From assembly GCF_025263685.1 (NCBI RefSeq), contig NZ_CP092109.1, forward strand, positions 3,721,001 through 3,785,000: a stretch of DNA of 64,000 nt, read 5' to 3'. Below the pieces are notes generated by a model. The model saw only the letters and a list, made by a program, of their open reading frames with translations, was not told the DNA's origin and did no database searches. The DNA comes from Geoalkalibacter halelectricus. GTDB taxonomy: Bacteria; Desulfobacterota; Desulfuromonadia; Desulfuromonadales; Geoalkalibacteraceae. Below, in pieces: positions 33,282-40,456 of the stretch. Numbering within the stretch: the stretch's first letter is position 1; every line of letters starts with the position of its first letter. Made by a program: the position numbers and the translations under genes.

Positions 33282-33544
33282 TCGGCGAACTCGTCCTCGA
33301 AAAAGGTTGGATAGCCGTGCAGGGTCACCAGGCCCAGGAAGTAGGGCAGGTTGGCGACAAAGCCCTGGGGCATGCGGCGCTTGAAGATGTGAAAGGCGAC
33401 CGGCAGGGCCACCAGGCTCAGCCAGAAAAAACCGCCGAAGAGCATGGCGAGCAGGTAGCAGCAGCCGATGACAATCAGATCGTCGACTTCGAGAAACAAG
33501 ATCTTGAAGGGCTTGGAGAGGTAGAACGGAAACTTGGCCTGCAT
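33278..33544 (-). CDS. traL: TraL, pilus assembly protein
   Basis: VirB3-like small inner-membrane protein. 88 residues (F TraL is 91). FPFYLSKPFKILFLEVDDL then two membrane segments (about 24-50), and HIFKRRMPQGFVANLPYFLG with the terminal GYPTFFEDEFAE matches TraL closely. A stable hairpin (33572-33603) lies between traA and this gene. Confidence 0.94.
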   Translation of the reverse strand: MQAKFPFYLSKPFKILFLEVDDLIVIGCCYLLAMLFGGFFWLSLVALPVAFHIFKRRMPQGFVANLPYFLGLVTLHGYPTFFEDEFAE

Positions 33545-33571
33545 GGGATGAGCGCTCCCCTCGCGGCAAGG

Positions 33572-33603
33572 GGCTGGGAGAGTCCGGGGCCGCTCTCCCA
33601 GCC
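33572..33603 (-). other. Stable intercistronic stem-loop after the pilin gene
   Basis: GGCTGGGAGAG and CTCTCCCAGCC are exact complements around a ten-base loop, placed between the traA stop and traL. There is no T run, so it probably protects the upstream pilin mRNA or only partly terminates, giving more pilin than channel protein. Confidence 0.6.
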
Positions 33604-33612
33604 GGTTGAGGT

Positions 33613-33927
33613 TTAGCCCAGAAGCCCCAGACCCGTGACCACCGAGTCGAGTCCGCCCAGAACACCGGCGACCACCAGGGCGATCACGCCGAACTGCCAG
33701 GCGCGGTTGAGAAACATGATCAGGCCGAAGATGACGATCATGGCGATGCCGATGTAGAGCGGCACCCCGGTCAGATCCTGCCAGACCTCAAAGCCCCGGT
33801 AGAAAAAATCCCCCGGGACGGGAGCATTGGCGGCCAGCGCCGCGCCCGCCTGAAGGCACACCAGGGTCAGGGCGGCGGCGATCAGGCGTGAAACAGAAGA
33901 CATCCGTCCAGCGAGCGTTTTCATCAT
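33613..33927 (-). CDS. traA: TraA/VirB2-like pilin precursor
   Basis: Pilus subunit. ATG 33927 (MMKTLAGRMSSVSRLIAAAL) with GGAA upstream gives 104 residues. A long leader ends near AALAANAPV (about 31-35), leaving a mature protein of about 70 residues with two hydrophobic helices (IGIAMIVIFGLIMFL and FGVIALVVAGVLGGLDSVV) joined by a short NRAWQ loop. That is the layout of VirB2-type pilins and matches F pilin length. The signal peptidase gene in this operon is a good candidate processor. Confidence 0.85.
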   Translation of the reverse strand: MMKTLAGRMSSVSRLIAAALTLVCLQAGAALAANAPVPGDFFYRGFEVWQDLTGVPLYIGIAMIVIFGLIMFLNRAWQFGVIALVVAGVLGGLDSVVTGLGLLG

Positions 33928-33965
33928 CGTGTTCCTTTCCTCTCTCCTGTGGTGAGTGCGCTTGT

Positions 33966-34688
33966 TCATGGGCGATGGAGCAGCGCGTCGATACGCGCGA
34001 GGTCCGCACCCGAGACCTGCCGCCCGTTGACCCAGAGCACCGGGGTTCCCCGCACCCCCAGCCTCCTTGCCAGTTCCAGATGCTCCTCCAGCAGGGCATC
34101 GGCGTCGCACGGCGCCGCAAGCCTGATGGGTTGATGGTCGTAGCGCCCCGCGAAGACCTCGCGCAGGGCCTTTTCCCGGTCGGCGGCGCACAGAATCAGC
34201 TGCGCCTTGGCCCGCGCTTGGGGGTGCAGCGCCTCCAGGGGGTAGAAAAAGACGTAGCGGGTGACATCCGCGCGCCCGTCGAGATGCTTCTCGACCCTGC
34301 GGCAGTGAGGGCAGTCCGGATCGGTGAACTCGATCACCTGATGGGGGCCGCTGCCGATGCGCACCGCCTTGTCCAAGGGCAGCGCGCCGACGGCCTTGCT
34401 CAAAAGCGCCTCACGGCTCTCGGCGGTGAGGTTGTGTCCGTCCTTGCTCCAGAGTTCGCCGAAGAACAGATAGCCTTGCGGGCTGAAGTAGAAGATCTGC
34501 TCACCGGCCTGGACTTCGTAGACGCCCGGCAGCGGAGTTTCCGAAAAATCCGTGATGCTCAGGTTGGGAAAGGCTCGCTTGAGGTGTTCGCGGTTGGCTT
34601 CGTCCATGCTCGTATCCAGTGCCCATGCCGTGACTGCCGCCGTTGATGCCAAAAGACCCGACACACAGGTTGCGATGATGCGCTTCAT
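33966..34688 (-). CDS. DsbC-like disulfide isomerase
   Basis: Periplasmic thiol isomerase that would fold the many cysteine-rich transfer proteins (TraU, TraN, TrbC). Of 240 residues, a signal peptide (1-24) is followed by a DsbC-N dimerisation region (LKRAFPNLSITDFSETPLPG, EQIFYFSPQGYLFFGEL) and a thioredoxin domain with active site CPHC at 126-129 and the cis-Pro region RGTPVLWVNGRQV. DsbC homologues are common in F-type operons. Confidence 0.93.
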   Translation of the reverse strand: MKRIIATCVSGLLASTAAVTAWALDTSMDEANREHLKRAFPNLSITDFSETPLPGVYEVQAGEQIFYFSPQGYLFFGELWSKDGHNLTAESREALLSKAVGALPLDKAVRIGSGPHQVIEFTDPDCPHCRRVEKHLDGRADVTRYVFFYPLEALHPQARAKAQLILCAADREKALREVFAGRYDHQPIRLAAPCDADALLEEHLELARRLGVRGTPVLWVNGRQVSGADLARIDALLHRP

Positions 34689-35284
34689 GGCTCCTCCATG
34701 ACTTTGCCGGGTTCCCGAATAGCCTTTGCCCCTGACGCCGGGCCGACGACCACCCGTCGGTTGGCGGCCCGCTCCGGTCCGGCTGGATGGGCCGCTCCCA
34801 GGGCCTGCTGCCTGACGACCCTCACCCCGCGCGCCCCGAGATATCCGGCCACCGCTGCGGCGCGCCGTTGCGAGAGTTCGCGGTTGTAGATCTCGGAGCC
34901 CAGGTCGCAGGCGTGACCCTCGATCCAGACCGCGCAGCCCGCCGGGAACTGGTCGAGGCGCGCCAGGTCCTTCGCCTGCGGTTCGACGCCGCCGAAGTCG
35001 AAGAGCACCGTCAGCGGGATAATCGGGCAGGGGGGAAGCTGTGGCGGTAAAGTCGTGTGGGACTCAACGGTGGGAGCGCCCAAGCGCAGGGCGAGATCCT
35101 CGCCATGGTCCGGCGCGGTCAGGCGGCCCGGTGGGCACTCAGGGGTGATAAGAAAGCTCGGCGCGCTGAAGCTCTGTGCCACCGGCTCGAAATCGGGGGC
35201 ATAAAGTTCCCGGCAGATGCTCTCGGCCAGGGCAGGTCGCGGAACCAAGGCAACCACAACGGCCGCCAGGATGAAAAGACGCAT
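34685..35284 (-). CDS. OmpA-family peptidoglycan-binding protein
   Basis: 199 residues with a signal peptide (1-20) and a C-terminal OmpA-like domain (about 90-180): LTVLFDFGGVEPQ, WIEGHACDLGSEIYNRELSQ and RRAAAVAGYLGARGV, ending with ERAANRRVVV. Such domains grip peptidoglycan. It is the first gene of the transfer operon, four-base coupled to dsbC, and could anchor the channel in the cell wall. Not part of the F plasmid set. Confidence 0.87.
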   Translation of the reverse strand: MRLFILAAVVVALVPRPALAESICRELYAPDFEPVAQSFSAPSFLITPECPPGRLTAPDHGEDLALRLGAPTVESHTTLPPQLPPCPIIPLTVLFDFGGVEPQAKDLARLDQFPAGCAVWIEGHACDLGSEIYNRELSQRRAAAVAGYLGARGVRVVRQQALGAAHPAGPERAANRRVVVGPASGAKAIREPGKVMEEP

Positions 35285-35384
35285 GGGCTCCTCCCGAAAA
35301 CAAAATCATCTTCGAGAGGAGAATCGGGGGAGGGGGAAGGGGGAGGATGCGAAAAGTGTCGCTCCCGAATGCCAGGGGATCGAT

Positions 35385-36086
35385 TTACCGGACGAGGGCC
35401 AGCCACTCAGCGATCTCGATGCGCAAGGGAGGGGCCTTGTCCTGGCGCACCTCCAGGTGACGATCGGCAAAGCGCAAAACGTAGGTCAGGTGTTCGCCCG
35501 CTTCCGTCGCGCCGAGGACGCTCTGGTTGAAAATCGCGGCATTGGTGCCCTGGGTACGTGCCGAGGGAGCGAGCAGGCCCGGATGACCTTCGGCCTGGAG
35601 GCGGCGGGCGAGTTGTTGGCAGAAGCGGTGATCGTCCGCGACAAGGCGCGGCTCTTGGTTTTCAAGTCCAACAAGGTCGATCAGCAGGGCCTGACAAGGC
35701 ACCCGGTATACGTGCCGATGGCAGATGATGGGCTGGGTCCCAAGGCTAAGACCTTCAATGGCGAGGTTGTCCATGACCATGTGGTAGGCGGTTTCGTAGA
35801 TGGTCGTTTCGGAGGTGAGGGCGCCGTACCAGACAGGGAAGGTGCCGTCGCTGTAGCGCGAGGCGGTAAAATGGGGAGGATCGAAGGGGTAGCCGATGGC
35901 ATGGTAGAAGGCGTCGATTTCGTCGGGAACTGGCGGCAGCCGTTTCAGGAAGGCGTCAGCCTCCTCGGTATCAAGCGCATCGGCGGCGAGATCGTCGAAG
36001 GGATGGGCCGGTGCCGGGAGTTCGGGAACATTGCGAAACAGGCGCTGATGGATGTTGCGAAGTGAAAGGTTGTCGAGAATATCCAT
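35385..36086 (-). CDS. RES-domain toxin
   Basis: RES toxins deplete NAD+ in the cell. The 233-residue product has the RES blocks: Arg in ASRYSDGTFPVWYGAL, Glu in TSETTIYETAYHMVM, and Ser in LAPSARTQGTNAAIFNQ. It lies four bases after its Xre-type antitoxin gene, the usual antitoxin-first order of RES-Xre pairs. It is close to parMR, a place typical of plasmid addiction modules. Confidence 0.9.
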   Translation of the reverse strand: MDILDNLSLRNIHQRLFRNVPELPAPAHPFDDLAADALDTEEADAFLKRLPPVPDEIDAFYHAIGYPFDPPHFTASRYSDGTFPVWYGALTSETTIYETAYHMVMDNLAIEGLSLGTQPIICHRHVYRVPCQALLIDLVGLENQEPRLVADDHRFCQQLARRLQAEGHPGLLAPSARTQGTNAAIFNQSVLGATEAGEHLTYVLRFADRHLEVRQDKAPPLRIEIAEWLALVR

Positions 36087-36090
36087 GGGA

Positions 36091-36495
36091 TCAGCGGGTC
36101 AGGCGCACATCCAGGTGCCGGGAGACCTTGGCGAGTCCCAAAAGACCCTCTTTCAGCATCACTTCCAGGGGGGTGAGGTTGCCCAATGCGCGGTTTCGCA
36201 TCTTGACCCAGCCGTAGCAGATCTCGGGATTCTCGGGATAGAGGGTGCGAAGGCTGCGGTGGATGGCCAGAAGATAGGCGGCGCGATCAAGCATGTCGCG
36301 CACCAGCGGCAGGGGCTCCCCGCGACGATAGCGCGAAAGCACGGCGCGGCTCTTGGGACGAAGCCCGAGAAGTTCGAGCTGCTCATCGGTGGAAATTTGC
36401 CAATGCCCGAATAGCTGCATGACCATGCGGGCGATTCGGGAACGCTGGTCCTCGGACTCGGCAGGCTGGTTCTGCAAGATTGCGGGTTCGGCCAC
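36091..36495 (-). CDS. Xre/MbcA/ParS-type antitoxin of the RES toxin
   Basis: 134 residues with a helical N-terminal DNA-binding part (about 35-75, WQISTDEQLELLGLRPKSRA) and the C-terminal DUF2384-like toxin-binding part ending LGNLTPLEVMLKEGLLGLAK (family block xxPxxLLxxG). The pair is autoregulated in known cases; a half-site pair GTTT-N6-AAAC lies in the promoter space at 36511-36524. Confidence 0.9.
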   Translation of the reverse strand: MAEPAILQNQPAESEDQRSRIARMVMQLFGHWQISTDEQLELLGLRPKSRAVLSRYRRGEPLPLVRDMLDRAAYLLAIHRSLRTLYPENPEICYGWVKMRNRALGNLTPLEVMLKEGLLGLAKVSRHLDVRLTR

Positions 36496-36602
36496 GGCAT
36501 GCTCCTTTTTTGTTTTATTTTAAACAGAAATTGTTTTTTTAGCAACATATTGGTTTTTTCTGCACAGCGCTATGCACCACGCCAGTCGAGTCTTTTTTCG
36601 AC

Positions 36603-36863
36603 CTATCTGAAAATATCATCCACGCTCAATGAGTTCCCGACGGACGGGCACTCCTCCAAGGGAGCCTTGGGCAGTTTGCGATTTTTTTCCTGCGCGCCTT
36701 TCCCCGCCATGGCCGCCAAGGCTTCCCGCCCGACATCGCTCTCCAGATAATGCCGCAGAGCCTCCAGGATAAACATCGACTGCTTGCGCGAGCGCCTGAG
36801 ATCCTCCAGTGCCGCAAGCACCCTGGGGTCATAGGTGGTCAGCCGCAGCAGAATCGTGGCCAT
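36603..36863 (-). CDS. parR: ParR-like partition adaptor
   Basis: 86 residues from ATG 36863 (MATILLRLTTYDPRV), eight bases after GGAG; an ATG six bases earlier overlaps the parM stop (TAATG) and is also possible. The N-terminal half is a likely ribbon-helix-helix (DPRVLAALEDLRRSRKQSMF), and the charged C-terminal tail would cap ParM filaments. Position right after parM fits ParR/StbB; similarity itself is weak. Confidence 0.72.
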   Translation of the reverse strand: MATILLRLTTYDPRVLAALEDLRRSRKQSMFILEALRHYLESDVGREALAAMAGKGAQEKNRKLPKAPLEECPSVGNSLSVDDIFR

Positions 36864-36868
36864 GGGCA

Positions 36869-37765
36869 TTACTCCGGCTGTTGGGCGCGCGCGGCGATCA
36901 CGGAAAACCCGGCGGCGTTGGCGAACTCGGGTTCATCCAGGATCACCAGGTTGACGTTGCCCGCGCTCAGGTGCTCCCGGATCAGCCTTGCGCCGCCGCC
37001 GAACAGTAGGACCGTCTCGAACGAACTCTTTCCGGCGGCGTGGGCGAGAAGTTCCCCACGGATGTCGCGCAGAATCACCTCGACATAATCGCGCGCCGCC
37101 TGGCTGATTTCGCGGCCGATGTCGTGGCGGTCAAAGCCGTACTGGATGAATCCTTCCTCGATGAGGCAGCTGATCTCCACGGGGGTGAAGCTGCGCGAGG
37201 GTGCGAACTTGCGTATGGCGGGCAACAGGTGCCGGGTGGCCATCTGGTGGACGCCGCGCTTGTAGAAGGTGTCGCCGTGGATGATGGTTTTTCGCTCCGG
37301 CGCGTAGAGAGTGAAGATCACCGTGTTGAAGCCGACGTCGATGCCGAGGATATTGCCCTGGGGCCTGGGGCTTTCCGCCAGGTGGAGGCGCACCCCGCCC
37401 AGGCCTTGGGGCAGGATCAGGGCGTCGGGCCAGCCCGAGGCCGACAGAAGTTTTCGCAAGGTGGCGACCATGCCCGCGGGTTCGTCTTTTTCCGTGTGCC
37501 AGACCCCGTAAGGCAGCCCCACCACTAGCCGCGCCGATCCGGTCGCGATGTCGGCCTCCCGGGCGGCTCTCTCGACGAACACCGGGTAGTAGTGAACCAG
37601 CTCCTCGATGGTCTTGAGGTAGCTGCTGCCTGCCAGGATCAGAGCCTCGTCGCCGATCAGCAGCCTGCCGCCCTCGTGCTGCATGGCCGAGACGATGCGG
37701 CCCTTGCGCTGCCGGTGGATCCACTTGAGGGCGGAAAATCCCAGATCGCAGATGAAGTGTTCCAT
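36869..37765 (-). CDS. parM: ParM/StbA-like actin-family partition ATPase
   Basis: Forms filaments that push plasmid copies apart. ATG 37765 (MEHFICDLGFSALKWIHRQR), with AAGGAG upstream, gives 298 residues (ParM R1 is 320). Actin-fold motifs: phosphate-1 region DLGFSALKW, phosphate-2 region ILGIDVGFNTVIFTLY, and adenosine region VLLFGGGARLIREHL. An in-frame start 72 bases upstream has no ribosome site. Confidence 0.9.
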   Translation of the reverse strand: MEHFICDLGFSALKWIHRQRKGRIVSAMQHEGGRLLIGDEALILAGSSYLKTIEELVHYYPVFVERAAREADIATGSARLVVGLPYGVWHTEKDEPAGMVATLRKLLSASGWPDALILPQGLGGVRLHLAESPRPQGNILGIDVGFNTVIFTLYAPERKTIIHGDTFYKRGVHQMATRHLLPAIRKFAPSRSFTPVEISCLIEEGFIQYGFDRHDIGREISQAARDYVEVILRDIRGELLAHAAGKSSFETVLLFGGGARLIREHLSAGNVNLVILDEPEFANAAGFSVIAARAQQPE

Positions 37766-37789
37766 GCCGTTCTCCTTTGCGATGTCGAC

Positions 37790-38010
37790 CAGGAAGTTTA
37801 CTGCCAGGGCAACTTCGAGGTTGCCAATGTGCTGCAAGTCACCGAAATATCTATAAAAGCCAAGGTTGCGCGCTGATCCTCGCGGCGGTTTTTGTTTACG
37901 ACCAAGGCAACTATCTCCGCCACGTCGCCCTGGTGGTTTACTAAATTGGCGACCAGGGCGTGCGGCCGGTTTGCCGATCTGTGCTTCTTCCTAACCAATC
38001 AGGGCCGGGG
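37790..38010. promoter_or_regulatory. parC: parC-like centromere and promoter region
   Basis: Repeats upstream of parM: GTTTACTGCCAGGGCAACT (37796-37814) and GTTTACGACCAAGGCAACT (37894-37912) match at 16 of 19 bases, and a third looser GGTTTACT...CCAGGGC copy lies at 37935-37958. Inverted partners (GAGGTTGCC, CAAGGTTGC) lie between. In ParMRC plasmids ParR binds such repeats upstream of parM. The rest up to 38092 shows nothing else. Confidence 0.6.
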
Positions 38011-38092
38011 GAAGGTCGCGGCGGGGCAGGGGACCAGGTGCTGATCTCCAGACAGCCGCCGCAAAAAAATCCAGACGCAATAACTTCTTTTA

Positions 38093-38563
38093 TTATTTTG
38101 GTGATTTCTCCAGATTAGGGGTGTGCGGTTTTCCAGATTTGGCCAGGGCTTCGGCCAGATTCTTGCGCCTTCCCTGGCGTAGGTCGTAGGCGATTTCGCG
38201 CACCCGAAAAATCTTCTCCTCCGCCACCTTGACCCCCAGGTATTTTTCCACCTTGGCCCGCACGTCCTCGGTTTGCAGCCGCTTGCCCTTGGGCAGATTG
38301 AGGTAGCAGCGCAGAATGTAGCGATCCACGCGATCGAGTTCCGGCGCCATGAGGACCACCCGCCGCTTGGCCGGTCGCAGCGCTTGGGCCTGCCTGCGCA
38401 CATACCACTCCTTGCCCCAGGTGGCGGCGAGGATGGTGAGCCCCTTGAGTTCCTCGGCGCTTAAGGGGTTGGCGATGATCCCCTCGCGATGCAACTGCCA
38501 GAGCACCTGCGGCTCAAGCCCAACAAGCCCTGCGGCCTCCTTGATGCTCATCCCGTCCGCCAT
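38093..38563 (-). CDS. Small HTH-containing plasmid protein
   Basis: 156 residues. Residues 3-35 (DGMSIKEAAGLVGLEPQVLW, then QLHREGII) look like a MerR/excisionase-type helix-turn-helix. The middle is basic (RRQAQALRPAKRRVV), and the last 60 residues are helical and charged. It overlaps the sigma/XRE fusion gene upstream by 16 bases, so it is co-expressed. Likely a replication or partition regulator; family unknown. Confidence 0.6.
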   Translation of the reverse strand: MADGMSIKEAAGLVGLEPQVLWQLHREGIIANPLSAEELKGLTILAATWGKEWYVRRQAQALRPAKRRVVLMAPELDRVDRYILRCYLNLPKGKRLQTEDVRAKVEKYLGVKVAEEKIFRVREIAYDLRQGRRKNLAEALAKSGKPHTPNLEKSPK

Positions 38564-39678
38564 TGCGTGCCTCCCTGGCCATCCGCGAGCTTTTGCGGGT
38601 GGGCGGCAGGGGCGGGCTTCAGCAGTTCCAGCAGCCCCTGCGCGATCTCGCGGATCTGCTCCTCATGGGCCTCCTCGCCCAGGGCCTCCACCCGCTCGTA
38701 GAGGTTGACCAGCAGCTTGCCCGAGCGCCCGCCGAGGCTTGGGGGCAGCATGCCCGAGAGCGTGTTGGCGGTTTTTTCCAGAAGCTCGCGCCGGTAGCTG
38801 GGCCGCCCATCGGCTTTTCCCAGCAGCCAACCCGGGTCCACGTCCTCCGCCCGGCAGAGCGCCATCAGAAACTGCGCATCGGGGCTGCGCCCGCCTTTTT
38901 CGTAGTTGGCCAGGGTGTTCTTGTGAATGCTGAAGATTTTCGCGAACTCCTCCAGGGTTCTGGCGCCCCGCACGATCCGGAGTCTCTCTCCCATCTGATT
39001 CATCGCCTGATTCCTCCGTGGTTTGAGCCTTGGCTCGCTTGGCCGGGGCTCCCTGGCCCTCTCGGCCCGGGCCTTTTTCGCCAGGCCGTTGATGACCGAG
39101 AGGTGCCGGGACTCGATGTCGGCCGGACTGATCTCCAGGCGCCCCTCCTCGACCAGCCTCGCTACGCGAGTCACCACCCGCGAGATGGCCTGGCGCACGT
39201 TGGGCACCGAGCAGCCAAGCTCCTTGGCGATTTCGTAATTGTTCAGCCGTCCCTTGCGCGTCACCCCCAGCGCCAGCACCCACACCTTCCGCTCGATTTC
39301 CGAGAGATGCTCGCGCACCGCCAGATACAGCCGCTCGACGTCATGGGGGCTTTTTTCCTGGGGCGGGGCGCTTAAGCGTTCGGAGACGGTGTCCACCTCA
39401 CGGCAGTGGGTGGTCACGGGAGAGGTGCAACCGGAATGGCGGGGAGATAAGGGGTTGGGCGTGATGATGGCGATCTGGCGGCGAAACAGCGTCCAGAAGC
39501 AGGCTTCGAAGGCCAGCTGCTTCTCCTGGGCCACGCTGGTCGCGAGGATCGCCGCCTCGTAGGCATCCTGCAAGTAGTCGGCGCGCTCGTAGGGGGTGAA
39601 GTTCTCAAGCCTTCGCGCCTTGCTGATGATCATCCCCCGGTGGGCGTTCACCCACGCGATCGCATCATTCGTTCCCAT
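38548..39678 (-). CDS. Sigma-factor-like / XRE fusion regulator
   Basis: ATG 39678 (MGTNDAIAWVNAHRG), with GAGGAGG upstream, gives 376 residues. The first half resembles a small sigma-70 factor: region 2-like ENFTPYERADYLQDAYEAAI and region 4-like LSEIERKVWVLALGV then NNYEIAKELGCSVPNVRQAI. After a basic Arg/Pro linker (about 200-225) comes an XRE helix-turn-helix (MGERLRIVRGARTLEEFAKI, HKNTLANYEKGG) and a helical tail. One protein could both direct transcription and bind an operator. No frameshift is seen between the parts. Confidence 0.62.
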   Translation of the reverse strand: MGTNDAIAWVNAHRGMIISKARRLENFTPYERADYLQDAYEAAILATSVAQEKQLAFEACFWTLFRRQIAIITPNPLSPRHSGCTSPVTTHCREVDTVSERLSAPPQEKSPHDVERLYLAVREHLSEIERKVWVLALGVTRKGRLNNYEIAKELGCSVPNVRQAISRVVTRVARLVEEGRLEISPADIESRHLSVINGLAKKARAERAREPRPSEPRLKPRRNQAMNQMGERLRIVRGARTLEEFAKIFSIHKNTLANYEKGGRSPDAQFLMALCRAEDVDPGWLLGKADGRPSYRRELLEKTANTLSGMLPPSLGGRSGKLLVNLYERVEALGEEAHEEQIREIAQGLLELLKPAPAAHPQKLADGQGGTQWRTG

Positions 39679-39739
39679 GCGCTCCTCCTCCCCGCCGGTC
39701 GCGGGCCACCGAAGGCGATCGGCGCGCAATCCGGCCGTG

Positions 39740-39835
39740 CCTTCTTTTAAGAGTTAAAGAAATAGTTAAAAACAGTTAGCGGGCTGTGGAAAACTCCCTA
39801 AGCTTATGAATCCAATGACGAATCCGATTATTAAC
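39740..39835. other. Origin-side AT-rich region with a DnaA-box-like site
   Basis: Contains GTTAA-type repeats (39750-39776; AGAGTTAAAG, ATAGTTAAAA, ACAGTTAG at about 11-12 base steps) and CTGTGGAAAACT at 39784-39795, one or two changes from the DnaA box TGTGGATAA. It sits directly beside the iterons, as expected for the melting region of an iteron plasmid origin. Confidence 0.5.
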
Positions 39836-39965
39836 GGTCGGCCATAAGTCGATAGTTGGTCGGTCATAAGTCGATAGTTCGGTCGGTCAAAAGTCGATAG
39901 CGGTCGGTCATAAGTCGATACCTGGTCGGTCATAAGTCGATAGTCGGTCGGTCATAAGTCGATAG
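39836..39965 (+). repeat. oriV: Six 20-bp iterons, probable oriV
   Basis: Consensus GGTCGGTCATAAGTCGATAG at 39836, 39858, 39881, 39902, 39924 and 39946, with a 21-23 base period (two helical turns) and one to two changes in copies 1, 3 and 4. They lie just downstream of the rep gene. Near-constant spacing and two- to three-base spacers are iteron features, not CRISPR. Confidence 0.88.
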
Positions 39966-39975
39966 TTCTCAAGCC

Positions 39976-40431
39976 TCAGGGATCGAAGCTCGCCTGCTCC
40001 TCGGGCCGCATCACCTGGACGCGGTCGTGCTCGATGCTCCAGGCCAGAAGAAAACCCTCGTCCTTCAAGTGCTTGAGCGCCTCGATGAGCTGCGCCTTGA
40101 AGTGTTTGGGCCGCATCTCGCTGCCGCAGAACTTTTGCAGCGTCTCCACCCGCACCGCGAAGGGCCGGCGGTGCGTCGACCAGTAGCCGTGAAGCTTGGT
40201 GGCGATGCCCACCGGCAGCCGCAGGCGTTGTTCCCAGTTGATGCGCGTCAGGCACCCGTCGCCGAACAGCAGGCACATCTCGGGCGACACCCAGAGCTGC
40301 CAGCGCCGCAAGGGCTTCTTGGTCTGCGGGTCCTCGTTGCGAAAGCGAAGGATCATCGGCACCGCCACCGTTTGGCGAAGCCGCACCGAGCTGACTTCCA
40401 CGGCCGTGTTAGTTCTCAGATTGGCCTGCAC
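39976..40431 (-). CDS. Short TrfA-like replication initiator
   Basis: 151 residues from GTG 40431, with AGGA seven bases upstream; an in-frame stop precedes it, so the frame cannot be longer. The sequence (LWVSPEMCLLFGDGCLTRIN, WEQRLRLPVGIATKLHGYWS, FKAQLIEALKHLKDEGFLLA) matches the C-terminal winged-helix half of TrfA-type initiators, which are about 280-380 residues. Either a compact initiator or a truncated one. The adjacent iterons favour a working Rep. Confidence 0.68.
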   Translation of the reverse strand: MQANLRTNTAVEVSSVRLRQTVAVPMILRFRNEDPQTKKPLRRWQLWVSPEMCLLFGDGCLTRINWEQRLRLPVGIATKLHGYWSTHRRPFAVRVETLQKFCGSEMRPKHFKAQLIEALKHLKDEGFLLAWSIEHDRVQVMRPEEQASFDP

Positions 40432-40456
40432 GTAAATTCCTGATTATCTTGATACT
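40406..40456 (-). repeat. Rep start region, inverted partner of 8911-8961
   Basis: 51 bases shared with 8911-8961 in opposite orientation (49 identical). They cover the rep ribosome site and first nine codons. The two copies bracket 31.5 kb of plasmid DNA. Confidence 0.85.

Noticed and set aside
39836-39965. Regular 20-bp repeats that could be a CRISPR array
   Set aside because: The spacers are only one to three bases and there are no cas genes. The repeats are iterons beside a rep gene.
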